From Acidimicrobiia bacterium (GTDB lineage Bacteria > Actinomycetota > Acidimicrobiia > Spongiisociales > UBA5794): a stretch of 64,000 nucleotides of DNA. The DNA lies in contig JAWKJB010000002.1 in NCBI GenBank assembly GCA_041393965.1, positions 124,001 to 188,000 on the forward strand, written 5' to 3'. The notes under the pieces are model-generated. The model made no database searches, was not told where the DNA came from, and was given only the letters and a program-made list of their open reading frames with translations. The position numbers were made by a program, and so were the translations under genes. Below are positions 26,935-37,400 of the stretch, in pieces (positions within the stretch are counted from its first letter, which is position 1; every line of letters starts with the position of its first letter).

Positions 26935-27158
26935 GGGGTACGGCGGTCGTTCGGCGATCGCCAGCGCCCCGGTGCGGGACATGTTCGTGGAACCGATACG
27001 ACATGAACGATCTGCCTGGGCGAGATATCGACTGGGCGATGGAGGTGGTGGCACAACCGGGAAGCTCGACAACGAACAACAACTCCAGCGAAGCGACAGA
27101 AGTCCCCGATCCGGCGAATCGATGCTGGTGACGAGGAACGAACCACTGGAGTGACCTC

Positions 27159-27248
27159 GTGAAGAGCACTTTGATCAAGCTCGCATTGACCGTTGGAACC
27201 CTTGCGGCAGCCCTCGTTGCTGGCGCAGCGCAATTCCGTGTCGGCTAG
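27159..27248 (+). CDS. 29-residue hydrophobic small protein
   Basis: GTG at 27159 with GGAG seven nt upstream, encoding a 29-residue peptide: MKSTLIK, then a hydrophobic stretch (LALTVGTLAAALVAGAA), ending in QFRVG. This has the look of a single-pass membrane peptide or a bare signal sequence. It sits 49 bp before the first HD gene in the same orientation. It is too short for homology-based calls, but the SD and the amphipathic layout favour real translation. It could act as a leader peptide or as a small partner of the membrane HD proteins. Confidence 0.5.
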   Translation: MKSTLIKLALTVGTLAAALVAGAAQFRVG

Positions 27249-27297
27249 CTGAGATTCCCGGGCCACCATCCCGTCTCGTTCCCGACCCGAGGAACCG

Positions 27298-28722
27298 ATG
27301 TTCCAGGACGAACTGGCCCGCCAGGAGCGTGAGAAGAAGCGCATCGCCATCGTCTTTGCGGCGATCGGTGTTGCCGTCCTCGCGGGCTTGTTCATCGTCC
27401 AGAGCTTCCCTCGGCCCGTCTGGCTGTGGGCGATCTTCGCCGCGGCGGTCGTCTTCTTCGAATGGAACGCCGTGGAGGTCAACGACAAGCTGTTCGCGAG
27501 TCCTTCTCTCATGGTCATGATGACCGCCGCCGTGGCGTTCGGGCCCGAATCGGCGGTCCTCGGGACAGCAACGATGGCCGCGATGGGCATGCTCACCCCA
27601 GCCGATGTGCGCGAGCGGCGCTGGTTCCAGCCATCGGTGAACTTCGGCCAGCTCGTGATCTCTGCGGCAATCGCAATCGGAGTCCTCGCCATCCTGATGG
27701 ATCGGATCGGCGGGGGCGGCGGGCCGTGGATGGTCACGACCGCCATGGTCGGCCTCATTGCGCTGGCCTCGGGCTTCGCAGCCGTCCTCGACGGAATCAT
27801 CAACCTCAGCCTGGTCTCGTTCATCGTGCGTCGCGTCTACGGGGGGAGCATGAATGCCTGGTCGCACATGACGCAGCTCGTTGTGCCCTATGTCGGGATG
27901 GGGTTCCTCGGAGGGCTGCTCGGCGCCACCTATCTGCTCGTCGGGCCCGCGTCCCTGCCGCTGATCGCAATCGTCTTTTTCACCGGCTACATGGCGTTCG
28001 AGTCGTATGCCCGCCTGCGGGAAGCGCAGCTCTCGACGCTCGCGGGTTTCGTGAAGGCCCTCGAAGCCAAGGACCTCTACACGAGGGGGCACACCGAGCG
28101 GGTCGCCTACTTCGCGAACATGATCGGCCAGCACATGGGGTTCAACGGAACCCAGCTCGAGCAGCTTCGATGGTCAGCGCTGATCCACGATGTCGGCAAG
28201 CTCGCCGTCCCGCGTGAGGTGATCCGCAAGAAGGCACGGCTCACCGACGACGAGTACACCGAGATGCAAGGGCATGTGCACCATGTCGAGGATCTGCTCA
28301 GTGAGGTCGAGTTCCTCCGTCCCATGGTCGAGATCGCGTCCAACCACCACGCCCACTTCGACGGGAACGGGTATCACGGCTCGACGGGAGACGCCGGGGG
28401 GACGCCGCCGCTCGAGGCGCGCATCCTCGCCGTGGCCGACTCATTCGATGCCATGACCTCCACGCGCTCCTATCGGGTCGCGCTGTCCCAGGAGTACGCG
28501 TTTGCCGAGCTGCGTCGGTTCTCGGGAACCCAGTTCGATCCCAACATCGTCGAGGAGTTCATCTCGGTCCTGACGGCGTCGGGGGAGCGCTACGGATCAC
28601 CGACCGAGATCACCGAAGAGGAAGCCCGCAGGCGCGCAGAACACGGCTTCGGGCAGAGCCTCGGTGCCGACCGACGCGGACGGCATCGGCGTCCCGATGA
28701 TTCGGGAGGTGGGCATGGCTGA
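27298..28722 (+). CDS. Membrane HD-domain (HD-GYP-like) phosphodiesterase
   Basis: 474 residues. About seven hydrophobic segments (residues 15-240) precede a cytoplasmic HD domain. The metal-binding residues are visible as GHTERVAYF and HDVGK (H297-D298). The HD-GYP-type block appears as NHHAHFDGNGYH with His360 where GYP has Pro, and FDPNIVEEF follows. It probably degrades cyclic-di-GMP or another cyclic nucleotide, controlled by the membrane domain; the altered GYP makes substrate assignment uncertain. GAGGA precedes the ATG. The C-terminus ends in an Arg/Gly-rich tail that overlaps the next gene by 8 nt. Confidence 0.85.
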   Translation: MFQDELARQEREKKRIAIVFAAIGVAVLAGLFIVQSFPRPVWLWAIFAAAVVFFEWNAVEVNDKLFASPSLMVMMTAAVAFGPESAVLGTATMAAMGMLTPADVRERRWFQPSVNFGQLVISAAIAIGVLAILMDRIGGGGGPWMVTTAMVGLIALASGFAAVLDGIINLSLVSFIVRRVYGGSMNAWSHMTQLVVPYVGMGFLGGLLGATYLLVGPASLPLIAIVFFTGYMAFESYARLREAQLSTLAGFVKALEAKDLYTRGHTERVAYFANMIGQHMGFNGTQLEQLRWSALIHDVGKLAVPREVIRKKARLTDDEYTEMQGHVHHVEDLLSEVEFLRPMVEIASNHHAHFDGNGYHGSTGDAGGTPPLEARILAVADSFDAMTSTRSYRVALSQEYAFAELRRFSGTQFDPNIVEEFISVLTASGERYGSPTEITEEEARRRAEHGFGQSLGADRRGRHRRPDDSGGGHG

Positions 28723-29953
28723 GCACCGGCTCAGAGCATTCGGGACCGTGGCGTGGCTTGCCCTTGTCGCAGGTGCCATCGTCTTCGCGGTCCTCGGTTT
28801 CGACCGCACCGGGGGGAAGCCCGTTGATTGGGTGCTCCCGGTGGTCGTGTGGGCGGCCGCCATCACGGTCGTGTCGCTGTTCACGGTGCCAGCCCCATCG
28901 GGATCGCGGCTCAGCCTCGGAATCGGGGCTGCCGTTGGAGGCTCGATCCTCATCGAAGACCCTCTCGCACTCGGAGCCACGATCTGTGCGGGGCTTGCAG
29001 CCACAGCGCTCGTTGAACGGATCATCCCGTTCGTTCGTCCCCGAAGCGACGCCGACTTCCTCAGCGACGCCGTCGGGATGGCAGCCTATGCGGTGACCTA
29101 CTCGATCGCGTGGAAGGCACTCGCCGATGTCGGTTGGCTCGATGCTTCATGGACGATCATCGCAGGCGTGGTCGTTGGCGGTGTCATCTGGTTCACGATT
29201 CGGGCACTGATCGCCGCGCTGGTCGGGCTCGAACGCAGTGATCTCGCCGGACGGTACCTGTGGTTGCTCGCCCTTGAGGACTGGGCAGTGGTCCTGTCCA
29301 TCTTTGCGGCCGGAACGCTGTTTGGTCTCACATGGCCGCTTCTCGGGGGCTGGGCGCTTCCCGTCGCGATCCTTCCGTATGCCTTCGGGCACATGGCGTT
29401 CGAGCGGTACCACTCGACCCGGGTGACCTATGGCCAGACAATTCGCGCCCTTGCCCAGATACCAGAAGTTGCCGGGCTGGCGCCGGTCGGGCATTCGACC
29501 CGCACCGCGGATCTCGCCGTTGCGATCGCACAGGAGATGGGTCTTCATCCCGGCGATGTCGTCGAGCTGGAGTATGCGGCTCTCATGCACGATGTCGGCC
29601 GTATCACCCTCAACGAGCCGGCAATCGTGAAGGCGGGTTTCACCGACGAGGACATCGCGAGGTGGGGTTCCCAGATCATCGCCGAGGCTCCCTATCTCGA
29701 GCATGTATCGACGCTCGTCGCCCAGCAGCATCGTCCCTATCGATCTCCCGGCATCGAGGTCGACCCCGAGATCCCGATCGCGTCGAAGATCATCAAGGTG
29801 GCCAGCGCCTACGACGAGGCGAGGACCCAGAACGGGTGTTCGCCGATCGAATCCCTTGAGCGCATCCATCAGGGATCGGCGTACGAATACGACCCGCAGG
29901 TCGGGAGTTCACTGCGCCGGGTCCTCGTGTCCCGAGGCGAGATCACCTTCTAG
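28715..29953 (+). CDS. Second membrane HD-domain protein, degenerate C-terminal motif
   Basis: 412 residues from the ATG at 28715, chosen for the GGGAGGTG 5 nt upstream; earlier in-frame starts lie within the preceding gene. Six or so membrane segments (about 10-230) are followed by an HD domain with GHSTRTADLAVAIA and HDVGR (H292-D293). The GYP region is replaced by QQHRPYRSPGIE, so it is not an HD-GYP in the strict sense. It overlaps the upstream paralogue by 8 nt. The pair may form a heteromeric sensor-hydrolase in which this subunit is catalytically changed. Confidence 0.82.
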   Translation: MAEHRLRAFGTVAWLALVAGAIVFAVLGFDRTGGKPVDWVLPVVVWAAAITVVSLFTVPAPSGSRLSLGIGAAVGGSILIEDPLALGATICAGLAATALVERIIPFVRPRSDADFLSDAVGMAAYAVTYSIAWKALADVGWLDASWTIIAGVVVGGVIWFTIRALIAALVGLERSDLAGRYLWLLALEDWAVVLSIFAAGTLFGLTWPLLGGWALPVAILPYAFGHMAFERYHSTRVTYGQTIRALAQIPEVAGLAPVGHSTRTADLAVAIAQEMGLHPGDVVELEYAALMHDVGRITLNEPAIVKAGFTDEDIARWGSQIIAEAPYLEHVSTLVAQQHRPYRSPGIEVDPEIPIASKIIKVASAYDEARTQNGCSPIESLERIHQGSAYEYDPQVGSSLRRVLVSRGEITF

Positions 29954-29986
29954 TGACGACGCGGGTGGCACCTTGCGACTCGTCCT

Positions 29987-30556
29987 TCACGAGTCGGAGG
30001 CGGAGCCCGGGATCCCTTGCACCCGGTGGGCGAACAGCGTCAACGGTTGGCGCATCTGGTCCTCGATGAATGCGCCGACACCGATGGCGAGGAGCACATC
30101 CCCGAGCGACAGCACCGCGTTCGGGAGGGGTATCACATCGGCGAGGAAGGGCAGCCTCGTTGAGGTTGTGAGCACGACATGTTTGGCATCGAGGAGGAAG
30201 TCGCCTTCGTGACCTGCTATGCGTGCAGCCTCCTCGAGCACCGGCATGCCGCCGTTGAGGGAGATGACGGTGAAGTTCATCAGGATGCCGAGCCCCGCGA
30301 TCCAGATCCCCGTCTGATCACGGTTGAGCCACACGAACAGCAACAGCGGCAGGTAGGACAGCAAGACGAGACCGATCGCGAGCTCGTTCATGTCAGAAGG
30401 GACCCATTCGGAAGCGGCCAGAATCGCGAACCCGAGAGGGAGGAGCCACCACATCGTGACGCGGATCTCCGTGAGGTTGCGCAGCTTGCCTCCCCGGATG
30501 TAGCCGACGGCCACAGCGATCACCACAACGAGGCCCATCCATGCAAAGGACTGCAT
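29987..30556 (-). CDS. DUF5317 family membrane protein
   Basis: 189 residues with five or so hydrophobic segments. The N-terminal GYIRGGKLRNL and the central GLGILMNFTVISLNGGMPV match DUF5317, a family of unknown function common in Actinobacteria and some Firmicutes. The end faces the HD pair convergently (33 bp). The ATG at 30556 has TATCGT six nt upstream and no SD, so the mRNA is probably leaderless. Confidence 0.82.
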   Translation of the reverse strand: MQSFAWMGLVVVIAVAVGYIRGGKLRNLTEIRVTMWWLLPLGFAILAASEWVPSDMNELAIGLVLLSYLPLLLFVWLNRDQTGIWIAGLGILMNFTVISLNGGMPVLEEAARIAGHEGDFLLDAKHVVLTTSTRLPFLADVIPLPNAVLSLGDVLLAIGVGAFIEDQMRQPLTLFAHRVQGIPGSASDS

Positions 30557-30562
30557 GACCCG

Positions 30563-30568
30563 ACGATA
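30563..30568 (-). promoter_or_regulatory. Candidate -10 box of the DUF5317 gene (leaderless)
   Basis: TATCGT on the minus strand ends 6 nt before the ATG at 30556. Confidence 0.45.
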
Positions 30569-30639
30569 GCGGTCGGCACCTGTTCGGGACCCCGGACTGG
30601 TGGGGAGAGATTCGCGATTCGCTACCGTGGCGCGACGCG

Positions 30640-30672
30640 ATGAAAGCCATGTTGATGTTGGGAGCCATGTGA
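30640..30672 (+). CDS. Possible 10-codon upstream ORF overlapping the hydratase start
   Basis: TACCGT at 30623-30628 puts a transcription start just before an ATG at 30640 that reads MKAMLMLGAM and stops at TGA 30670-30672. The stop overlaps the GTG start of the hydratase (GTGA), so the uORF could couple or meter its translation. This is only an ORF observation. Confidence 0.3.
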   Translation: MKAMLMLGAM

Positions 30673-31436
30673 TCAGATACGAGGTCGTCGATTCGGTTGC
30701 GACGATCACGATCGATGATCCCGATCGCCGCAATCCGCTCTCCAACGCCGAGATGTCGGAGCTCGGGGACGCGGTGCGTCGCTCGGCGACGGATCCCGAT
30801 GTTCGGGTGGTTGTGATAACGGGTGCAGGAGATCGGGCGTTCTCGGCCGGAGGTGATCTCGCTTCGGGATTCGTTGACGACCCGGTTGCGGGCCACGAGG
30901 GGCGGGGTGCTCTCGCCGGGCTGTTCCGTGAGATGCGACGAAACCCGCGGCCCATCGTCGCCCGCGTCAACGGCGCCGCCCTCGGAGGTGGGTTCGGCGT
31001 TGCCGCTGCCTGCGACATCGTCATCGCGGCCGAGCATGCCCGATTCGGTACACCCGAGATCAACCTCGGACTCTGGCCGATGATGATCTCTGCGGTGCTG
31101 GTCCGCCTCGCACCCCGCAGGGCGCTTCTCGAGATGATGATGCTCGGAAGTGTGATCTCGGCCGACGAGGCGCGTGATCTCGGCATTGTCTCGCGGATGG
31201 TGCCGGCAGCCGATCTCGACGGGGAGGTGGCTCTCGTCGTGTCCCAGCTCAAGGCGAAGTCGTCGGCAGCGCTCGCACTCGGCAAAGAGGCCTTCTATGG
31301 CATGGAGGATCTTGACATCGATTCGGCCCTCGACCATCTCCAGGTGGGGTTGACCGCAGCGTCGATGACGGAGGACTCGGTTGAGGGCGTCAAGGCCTTT
31401 CTCGCCAAGCGCGAGCCGCTGTGGAAGGGACGCTGA
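30669..31436 (+). CDS. Enoyl-CoA hydratase/isomerase family protein
   Basis: 255 residues from a GTG at 30669 with GGGAG upstream. It is a crotonase-fold enzyme, probably hydrating or isomerising enoyl-CoA esters. The oxyanion-hole segments are FSAGGDL and VNGAALGGGFG; EINLGLWPMM follows. The Glu pair of classical hydratases is not both evident (one position reads TPEINLG), so isomerase or other crotonase activities remain possible. The longer ATG start at 30600 would span the predicted promoter and is rejected. It is a monocistronic gene, convergent with azlD. Confidence 0.85.
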   Translation: MIRYEVVDSVATITIDDPDRRNPLSNAEMSELGDAVRRSATDPDVRVVVITGAGDRAFSAGGDLASGFVDDPVAGHEGRGALAGLFREMRRNPRPIVARVNGAALGGGFGVAAACDIVIAAEHARFGTPEINLGLWPMMISAVLVRLAPRRALLEMMMLGSVISADEARDLGIVSRMVPAADLDGEVALVVSQLKAKSSAALALGKEAFYGMEDLDIDSALDHLQVGLTAASMTEDSVEGVKAFLAKREPLWKGR

Positions 31437-31481
31437 GCCACTGGTCCTGACCGTGGGGGAGGATCGTTTCTGATCAGCCCG

Positions 31482-31787
31482 TCAGGCCAGCCACAGGATG
31501 ATCCACAGGGCGGGGAGCCCAACGACGATCGCCGCACCGATGCTCTTGGTGTACCACGCCGCGACGCCGCCAGCGATCGCGGCAGGGACAAACGGATTCA
31601 GGAGGTCGACGGAGGACTCGGGAGCGACGATGGCGGGAACCGTGAGGGCTGCGAGCACCGCGGGAGCGACATACCGGAGTGCCCGCTCGAGCAGTGGCGG
31701 GACCTCGACGATGCCGAACAGGGCGAGAAAGACGAACCGCATCGAGAAGGTCGCGATGCCCGCACCGATCACAACGACCCACATCAT
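31482..31787 (-). CDS. azlD: AzlD-family branched-chain amino-acid exporter subunit
   Basis: 101 residues, four hydrophobic segments, the expected size of AzlD. RYVAPAVLAALTVPAI and the end SIGAAIVVGLPALW are typical. With AzlC it forms an exporter for branched-chain amino acids or their analogues. The ATG at 31787 overlaps the azlC stop by 4 nt. A neighbouring ATG at 31784 would shorten it by one residue. Confidence 0.88.
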   Translation of the reverse strand: MMWVVVIGAGIATFSMRFVFLALFGIVEVPPLLERALRYVAPAVLAALTVPAIVAPESSVDLLNPFVPAAIAGGVAAWYTKSIGAAIVVGLPALWIILWLA

Positions 31788-32491
31788 CGGGCGGGCCTCG
31801 ACTTGCTGAACCATTGTTCCGAGGAGAGCCCGGCGAGGACACCGGCGACGGCGCCGAGCATGAGACCGAGCTGGTAGTCGAGGTGCATTCCCGCAAGCGC
31901 AACGAAACCGCCGACGGCTGCTGCGAACAGGGCGGGGACCGTCTTGACCGAAAAAACGAGGAGGGCGAGGAAGACCATGGGTACGGCGAACTCGAGCCTC
32001 CACGATGCCGGGACGGCCTGGCCGAGGATGAATCCCGATGTGGTTGTGATCTGCCATGTCGTCCACAGCCCCATCGCGACGCCGAAGTAATACGATGCAA
32101 GCCCGGTCGTGCTGGAAGGGTCGGGGAATCGGTGGGCGGTCACGACATAGGCCTGGTCCGTCAGGATGTAGGCCATCCGGGCACGCAGACCAAGCGGGAG
32201 GTCCGAGGTGTACCGGCCCATGTCTGCGGAGTACATGAGGTGCCTTGAGTTGATGACCACGGCCGTGAGGAACGCGGTCACCGCGGCACCGCCCGATCCC
32301 ATCACATCGACGATGGCGAATTGGCTTGCCCCTGCGAAAATGAACAACGATGAGGCCCACGCCGCGAGCTGATCGACGGCGGCTCCTGCGGCGGTGACGC
32401 CGAAGATCAGTCCGAACGGAATGATGCCGAGAATCACCGGCGATACATCGCGAAGGCCTTCGCGCCATGTCGGGGGTGTGTGGGCCGTCAT
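31784..32491 (-). CDS. azlC: AzlC-family branched-chain amino-acid exporter permease
   Basis: 235 residues from the ATG at 32491 (a GTG at 32503 would add four). IIPFGLIFGVTA, FAGASQFAIVDVMGSG and NSRHLMYSADM are AzlC hallmarks. Eight hydrophobic helices are visible. Substrate is inferred from the family (Leu/Ile/Val or azaleucine export). It is translationally coupled to azlD. No Lrp-type regulator is adjacent. Confidence 0.9.
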   Translation of the reverse strand: MTAHTPPTWREGLRDVSPVILGIIPFGLIFGVTAAGAAVDQLAAWASSLFIFAGASQFAIVDVMGSGGAAVTAFLTAVVINSRHLMYSADMGRYTSDLPLGLRARMAYILTDQAYVVTAHRFPDPSSTTGLASYYFGVAMGLWTTWQITTTSGFILGQAVPASWRLEFAVPMVFLALLVFSVKTVPALFAAAVGGFVALAGMHLDYQLGLMLGAVAGVLAGLSSEQWFSKSRPAR

Positions 32492-32526
32492 CGAACGGTT
32501 CACGCTATCGCAGTTGACAGCCCTGA

Positions 32527-32568
32527 CCGTTCACTGTTGACAAATGACGGTTGACAGTGAACCGCTTG
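32527..32568 (-). repeat. Degenerate heptamer array forming a hairpin after the tlpA-like gene
   Basis: Consecutive seven-base units CCGTTCA, CTGTTGA, CAAATGA, CGGTTGA, CAGTGAA, CCGCTTG. The array also folds: GTTCACTGT (32529-32537) pairs with ACAGTGAAC (32554-32562), extended to 13 bp with two G-U pairs, loop of 8. It lies 8 nt past the tlpA-like stop and may act as its terminator. A related array is at 59795-59822. Confidence 0.6.
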
Positions 32569-32570
32569 GT

Positions 32571-33089
32571 TCAGCCGAAGTGTTCGGCGAACTTGTCGGT
32601 GAGGTCGTCTGCGGTGACCTTTCCGAAGATCCGCTCGAGGATCACACCCTCGGACGAGATGAGGTAGGACGCAGGAAGGCCGAGCGGGCGGTATTCGCCG
32701 TCGACGGTGCCTTGCTCGTCGAAGCCGATCGTGTACGACACGGGCACCTCCGTAAGGAACGCAGTCGCTTCCGCGGTCGTGTCCTGGACGGCGACGCCGA
32801 TGAAGGCGACCTCGGGGTGCCGACGCGAGGCTTCGTCGATCTCCGGCATCTCTTCGCGGCATGGGAAACACCATGACGCCCACAGGTTCATGAAGATGGG
32901 CCGTCCGTCATTGGCAAGGTGCTCATCGAGGCTGAAGTCCGTACCGTCGGCCGTCGGAACCACGAAGTCGGGCGCCAACTCCACGGCCGCGGTGCTTGGT
33001 GTGCCTGTTGAGCTGCAAGCGCTGATCGCGACGGCGACCAACACAACGAGCGCGAGGTTCGCGTGGCTGCGGGAGGGTCGGCGTCGCAT
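32571..33089 (-). CDS. TlpA/ResA-like thioredoxin lipoprotein
   Basis: 172 residues. The lipobox is ISAC (Cys25), followed by an AhpC/Redoxin-type domain with the active-site disulfide WCFPC (C74, C77) and a cis-Pro loop GLPASYLIS. It is an extracytoplasmic thiol-disulfide oxidoreductase, of the type that reduces apocytochromes or wall proteins. The ATG at 33089 is preceded by TACCGT at 7 nt and no SD (leaderless). An ATG at 33113 would add eight residues. No cytochrome c biogenesis genes are adjacent. Confidence 0.86.
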   Translation of the reverse strand: MRRRPSRSHANLALVVLVAVAISACSSTGTPSTAAVELAPDFVVPTADGTDFSLDEHLANDGRPIFMNLWASWCFPCREEMPEIDEASRRHPEVAFIGVAVQDTTAEATAFLTEVPVSYTIGFDEQGTVDGEYRPLGLPASYLISSEGVILERIFGKVTADDLTDKFAEHFG

Positions 33090-33096
33090 GTCGGCA

Positions 33097-33102
33097 ACGG
33101 TA
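33097..33102 (-). promoter_or_regulatory. Candidate -10 box of the tlpA-like gene (leaderless)
   Basis: TACCGT on the minus strand, 7 nt before the ATG at 33089. Confidence 0.45.
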
Positions 33103-33121
33103 GACCCGTGCATCCGATAGC

Positions 33122-33165
33122 TGGGGCGATGATGGGGCGATGATGGGGCGATGATGGGGCGAAGA
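33122..33165. repeat. Four tandem 11-bp repeats
   Basis: Unit TGGGGCGATGA occurs four times in a row (the fourth with one change), followed by a degenerate partial copy to about 33173. It lies just upstream of the tlpA-like promoter. The period is one helical turn, so it could be a protein-binding array or simply slippage. Confidence 0.8.
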
Positions 33166-33177
33166 TGTGGCGAACTC

Positions 33178-33317
33178 TCGGCCGAGTTGGTTCTCGGGGC
33201 CCGCACTCGGCTCTCTCCGAGTGGCAGCCCGGGGTACGGCCCTGGGTTCGGCCGAGTTGGTTCTCGGGGCCCGCACTCGGTTCTCTCCGAGTGGCAGCCC
33301 GGGGTACGACCCAGGGT
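33178..33317. repeat. 70-bp tandem repeat (two copies plus stub) with double hairpin
   Basis: Units 33178-33247 and 33248-33317 differ at a few positions. Each holds CACTCGG-N6-CCGAGTG (33204-33223; 33274-33293), a 4-nt linker, then a C/G-rich hairpin (CCCGGGG near 33228 with CCCTGGG or CCCAGGG). A third copy begins at 33318 and decays. A single inverted copy lies at 42556-42598. No ORF here is credible. With the 11-bp array it fills the 357-bp gap between the tlpA-like gene and acn. Confidence 0.85.
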
Positions 33318-33446
33318 TCGGCGGAGCCATTGCCGATCTTCCCGAAAGGCGAAACATCGGGATTTCTTGCCGGGCGAAAGGGGCGCGGACACAGCGATAA
33401 CCTTGGATCCTGACACCGACAACTCACCTCGAGGGAAGAAGCCTCC

Positions 33447-36134
<2,688 letters not shown>

Positions 36135-36165
36135 GGCAACGGGTCAAGGGGAGAAGGGAGGAGGC

Positions 36166-36615
36166 GTGCAATCCGAGGCAACAACCGTCGAGCAGTACCT
36201 TGCCGAACTCTCCGACGACCGGCGCGATGCGATCGAGGCTGTCCGTAGCGTGATTCTCGCCAAGCTCCCGAATGGTTATGTCGAGTCCATGAACTGGGGC
36301 ATGATCAGCTACGAGGTGCCGCTCGAGGTGTATCCGGACACCTACAACGGGAGACCGTTGATGTACGCCGCTCTGGCCAGTCAGAAGAACCACATGGCCG
36401 TGTATCTCAGTGGCGTCTACATCGACGAGGACACGCGTGACGCGTTCCGTGACGCCTATGTCGCGACCGGCAAGCGTCTCGACATGGGCAAGTCCTGTGT
36501 CCGGTTCCGGCACCTCGCGGATCTTCCGCTTGATCTGATCGGGGAGGCGATTGCCTCCATGCCCGTCGGCGACTTCATCGACGCTTCGCAAGCACCACAC
36601 CGCTCGACGGTCTAG
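36166..36615 (+). CDS. DUF1801 domain protein
   Basis: 149 residues from a GTG with GGGAGGAGG upstream. DUF1801 proteins (YdhG-like) are small alpha/beta proteins of unknown biochemical function. Matching segments are YLAELSDDRRDAIEAVRSVI, MNWGMISYEVPLE and GKSCVRFRHLADLPLDLI. Its stop TAG (36613-36615) shares the palindrome CTAG with the stop of the convergent regulator. It is probably cotranscribed with acn. Confidence 0.82.
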   Translation: MQSEATTVEQYLAELSDDRRDAIEAVRSVILAKLPNGYVESMNWGMISYEVPLEVYPDTYNGRPLMYAALASQKNHMAVYLSGVYIDEDTRDAFRDAYVATGKRLDMGKSCVRFRHLADLPLDLIGEAIASMPVGDFIDASQAPHRSTV

Positions 36616-37274
36616 CTCGCGGCGTGTTCGACCTCGACCTCGACCGGTCGTGCAGCTGCGCTCGCCAGGAGCCCACGCACGATGCCTTCGTCGAGTGCTC
36701 GGAGGACCTTCGGCTCGTCATCGTCGGACCGTCCGAGCGGGCAGAACCTTGCGACGATGCGGTTCTCGGACGCGACGGTGGAGGCCCCGAGGCCGCGACC
36801 CATCATGGATGAGGCGACCGCCATGGCTGCGACCTCGTATCCCTCGTCGTCGGGAACGCCGATCTCGGCCCCGAGCTTGAGTCCGTAGTCGCGCCCCACG
36901 CTCGTCGCCACATCCACCGCGGTTCCGTCGTCGAGCCGGTCGATCACCCCCACCAGAAGCTCGGCGAGGGCGTCATACTTCGACGACGAATACTGCACGC
37001 GCACGGCCTTGTCGGTCGCCTCATATCGCTTCGCCGGGCGTCCAGCCGTCCCCTTCGAGGTGGGTTGATCCGAGATCCGTATGAAGCCGTCGGTCACCAA
37101 CCGGTCGAGGTGGTGCCTCGCGACATTCGGATGGATCTGGAAATTCGCAGCGATCTGGCTTGCGGTGACTGCATTGTGGGATTCGCGGATCATCACATAG
37201 ATACCGCGGCGCGTCGTGTCGCCAAGGGCTCCGGTGAGGGTCTCGATCTGTTCGTCAAAGCTCGGATCGGCCAT
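36612..37274 (-). CDS. ArsR-like winged-helix transcriptional regulator
   Basis: 220 residues from ATG 37274 (GGAGA 5 nt upstream). The N-terminal winged helix has ALGDTTRRGIYVMIRES, SQIAANFQIHPNVARHHLDRL and KGTAGRPAKRYEATDKA, the HTH_20/ArsR-type pattern with a reading wing. The C-terminal half (about 90-215) is a helical effector domain. One cysteine (ARFCPLG) is present, not the Cys cluster expected of SufR. The divergent mrp gene suggests a regulator of iron-sulfur or redox genes, but this is inference. Confidence 0.8.
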   Translation of the reverse strand: MADPSFDEQIETLTGALGDTTRRGIYVMIRESHNAVTASQIAANFQIHPNVARHHLDRLVTDGFIRISDQPTSKGTAGRPAKRYEATDKAVRVQYSSSKYDALAELLVGVIDRLDDGTAVDVATSVGRDYGLKLGAEIGVPDDEGYEVAAMAVASSMMGRGLGASTVASENRIVARFCPLGRSDDDEPKVLRALDEGIVRGLLASAAARPVEVEVEHAAS

Positions 37275-37400
37275 CGTGTCTCCACCCACAGTGTACGGCT
37301 CGTGACCGTGACGCGTCGACGACGCGGCGGTTCGAAGGCACGACGGCGTGAACCGCAGGGATCATTAGCCTCGCCGCGAGCACACGCGGGAGTCAGCACG

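Larger units (their letters stand above)
26736..27297. other. 562-bp intergenic region between the divergent conserved gene and the HD-protein operon
   Basis: It holds the leftward -10 box (26744-26749), a rightward promoter candidate (26858-26886), two adjacent hairpins (26894-26934), the palindrome GGCGATCGCC near 26953, a weak 43-codon ATG ORF (27003-27131) with no good SD, and a 29-codon GTG ORF with a strong SD (27159-27248). I do not recognise a known riboswitch. Confidence 0.6.

Noticed and set aside
27003..27131. 43-codon ORF in the HD leader
   Set aside because: Weak initiation context and polar composition without a pattern; retained only as a note in the intergenic entry.
26858..27297. 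c-di-GMP (GEMM) riboswitch before the HD operon
   Set aside because: I looked for the conserved core of class I and II and could not match it. The hairpins are simple perfect stems.
33122..33317. CRISPR array
   Set aside because: The repeats are directly adjacent without unique spacers, and no cas genes are near.
36612..36615. Frameshift or misassembly at the convergent CTAG
   Set aside because: CTAG is its own reverse complement, so it simply serves as TAG for both genes; both proteins are full length.
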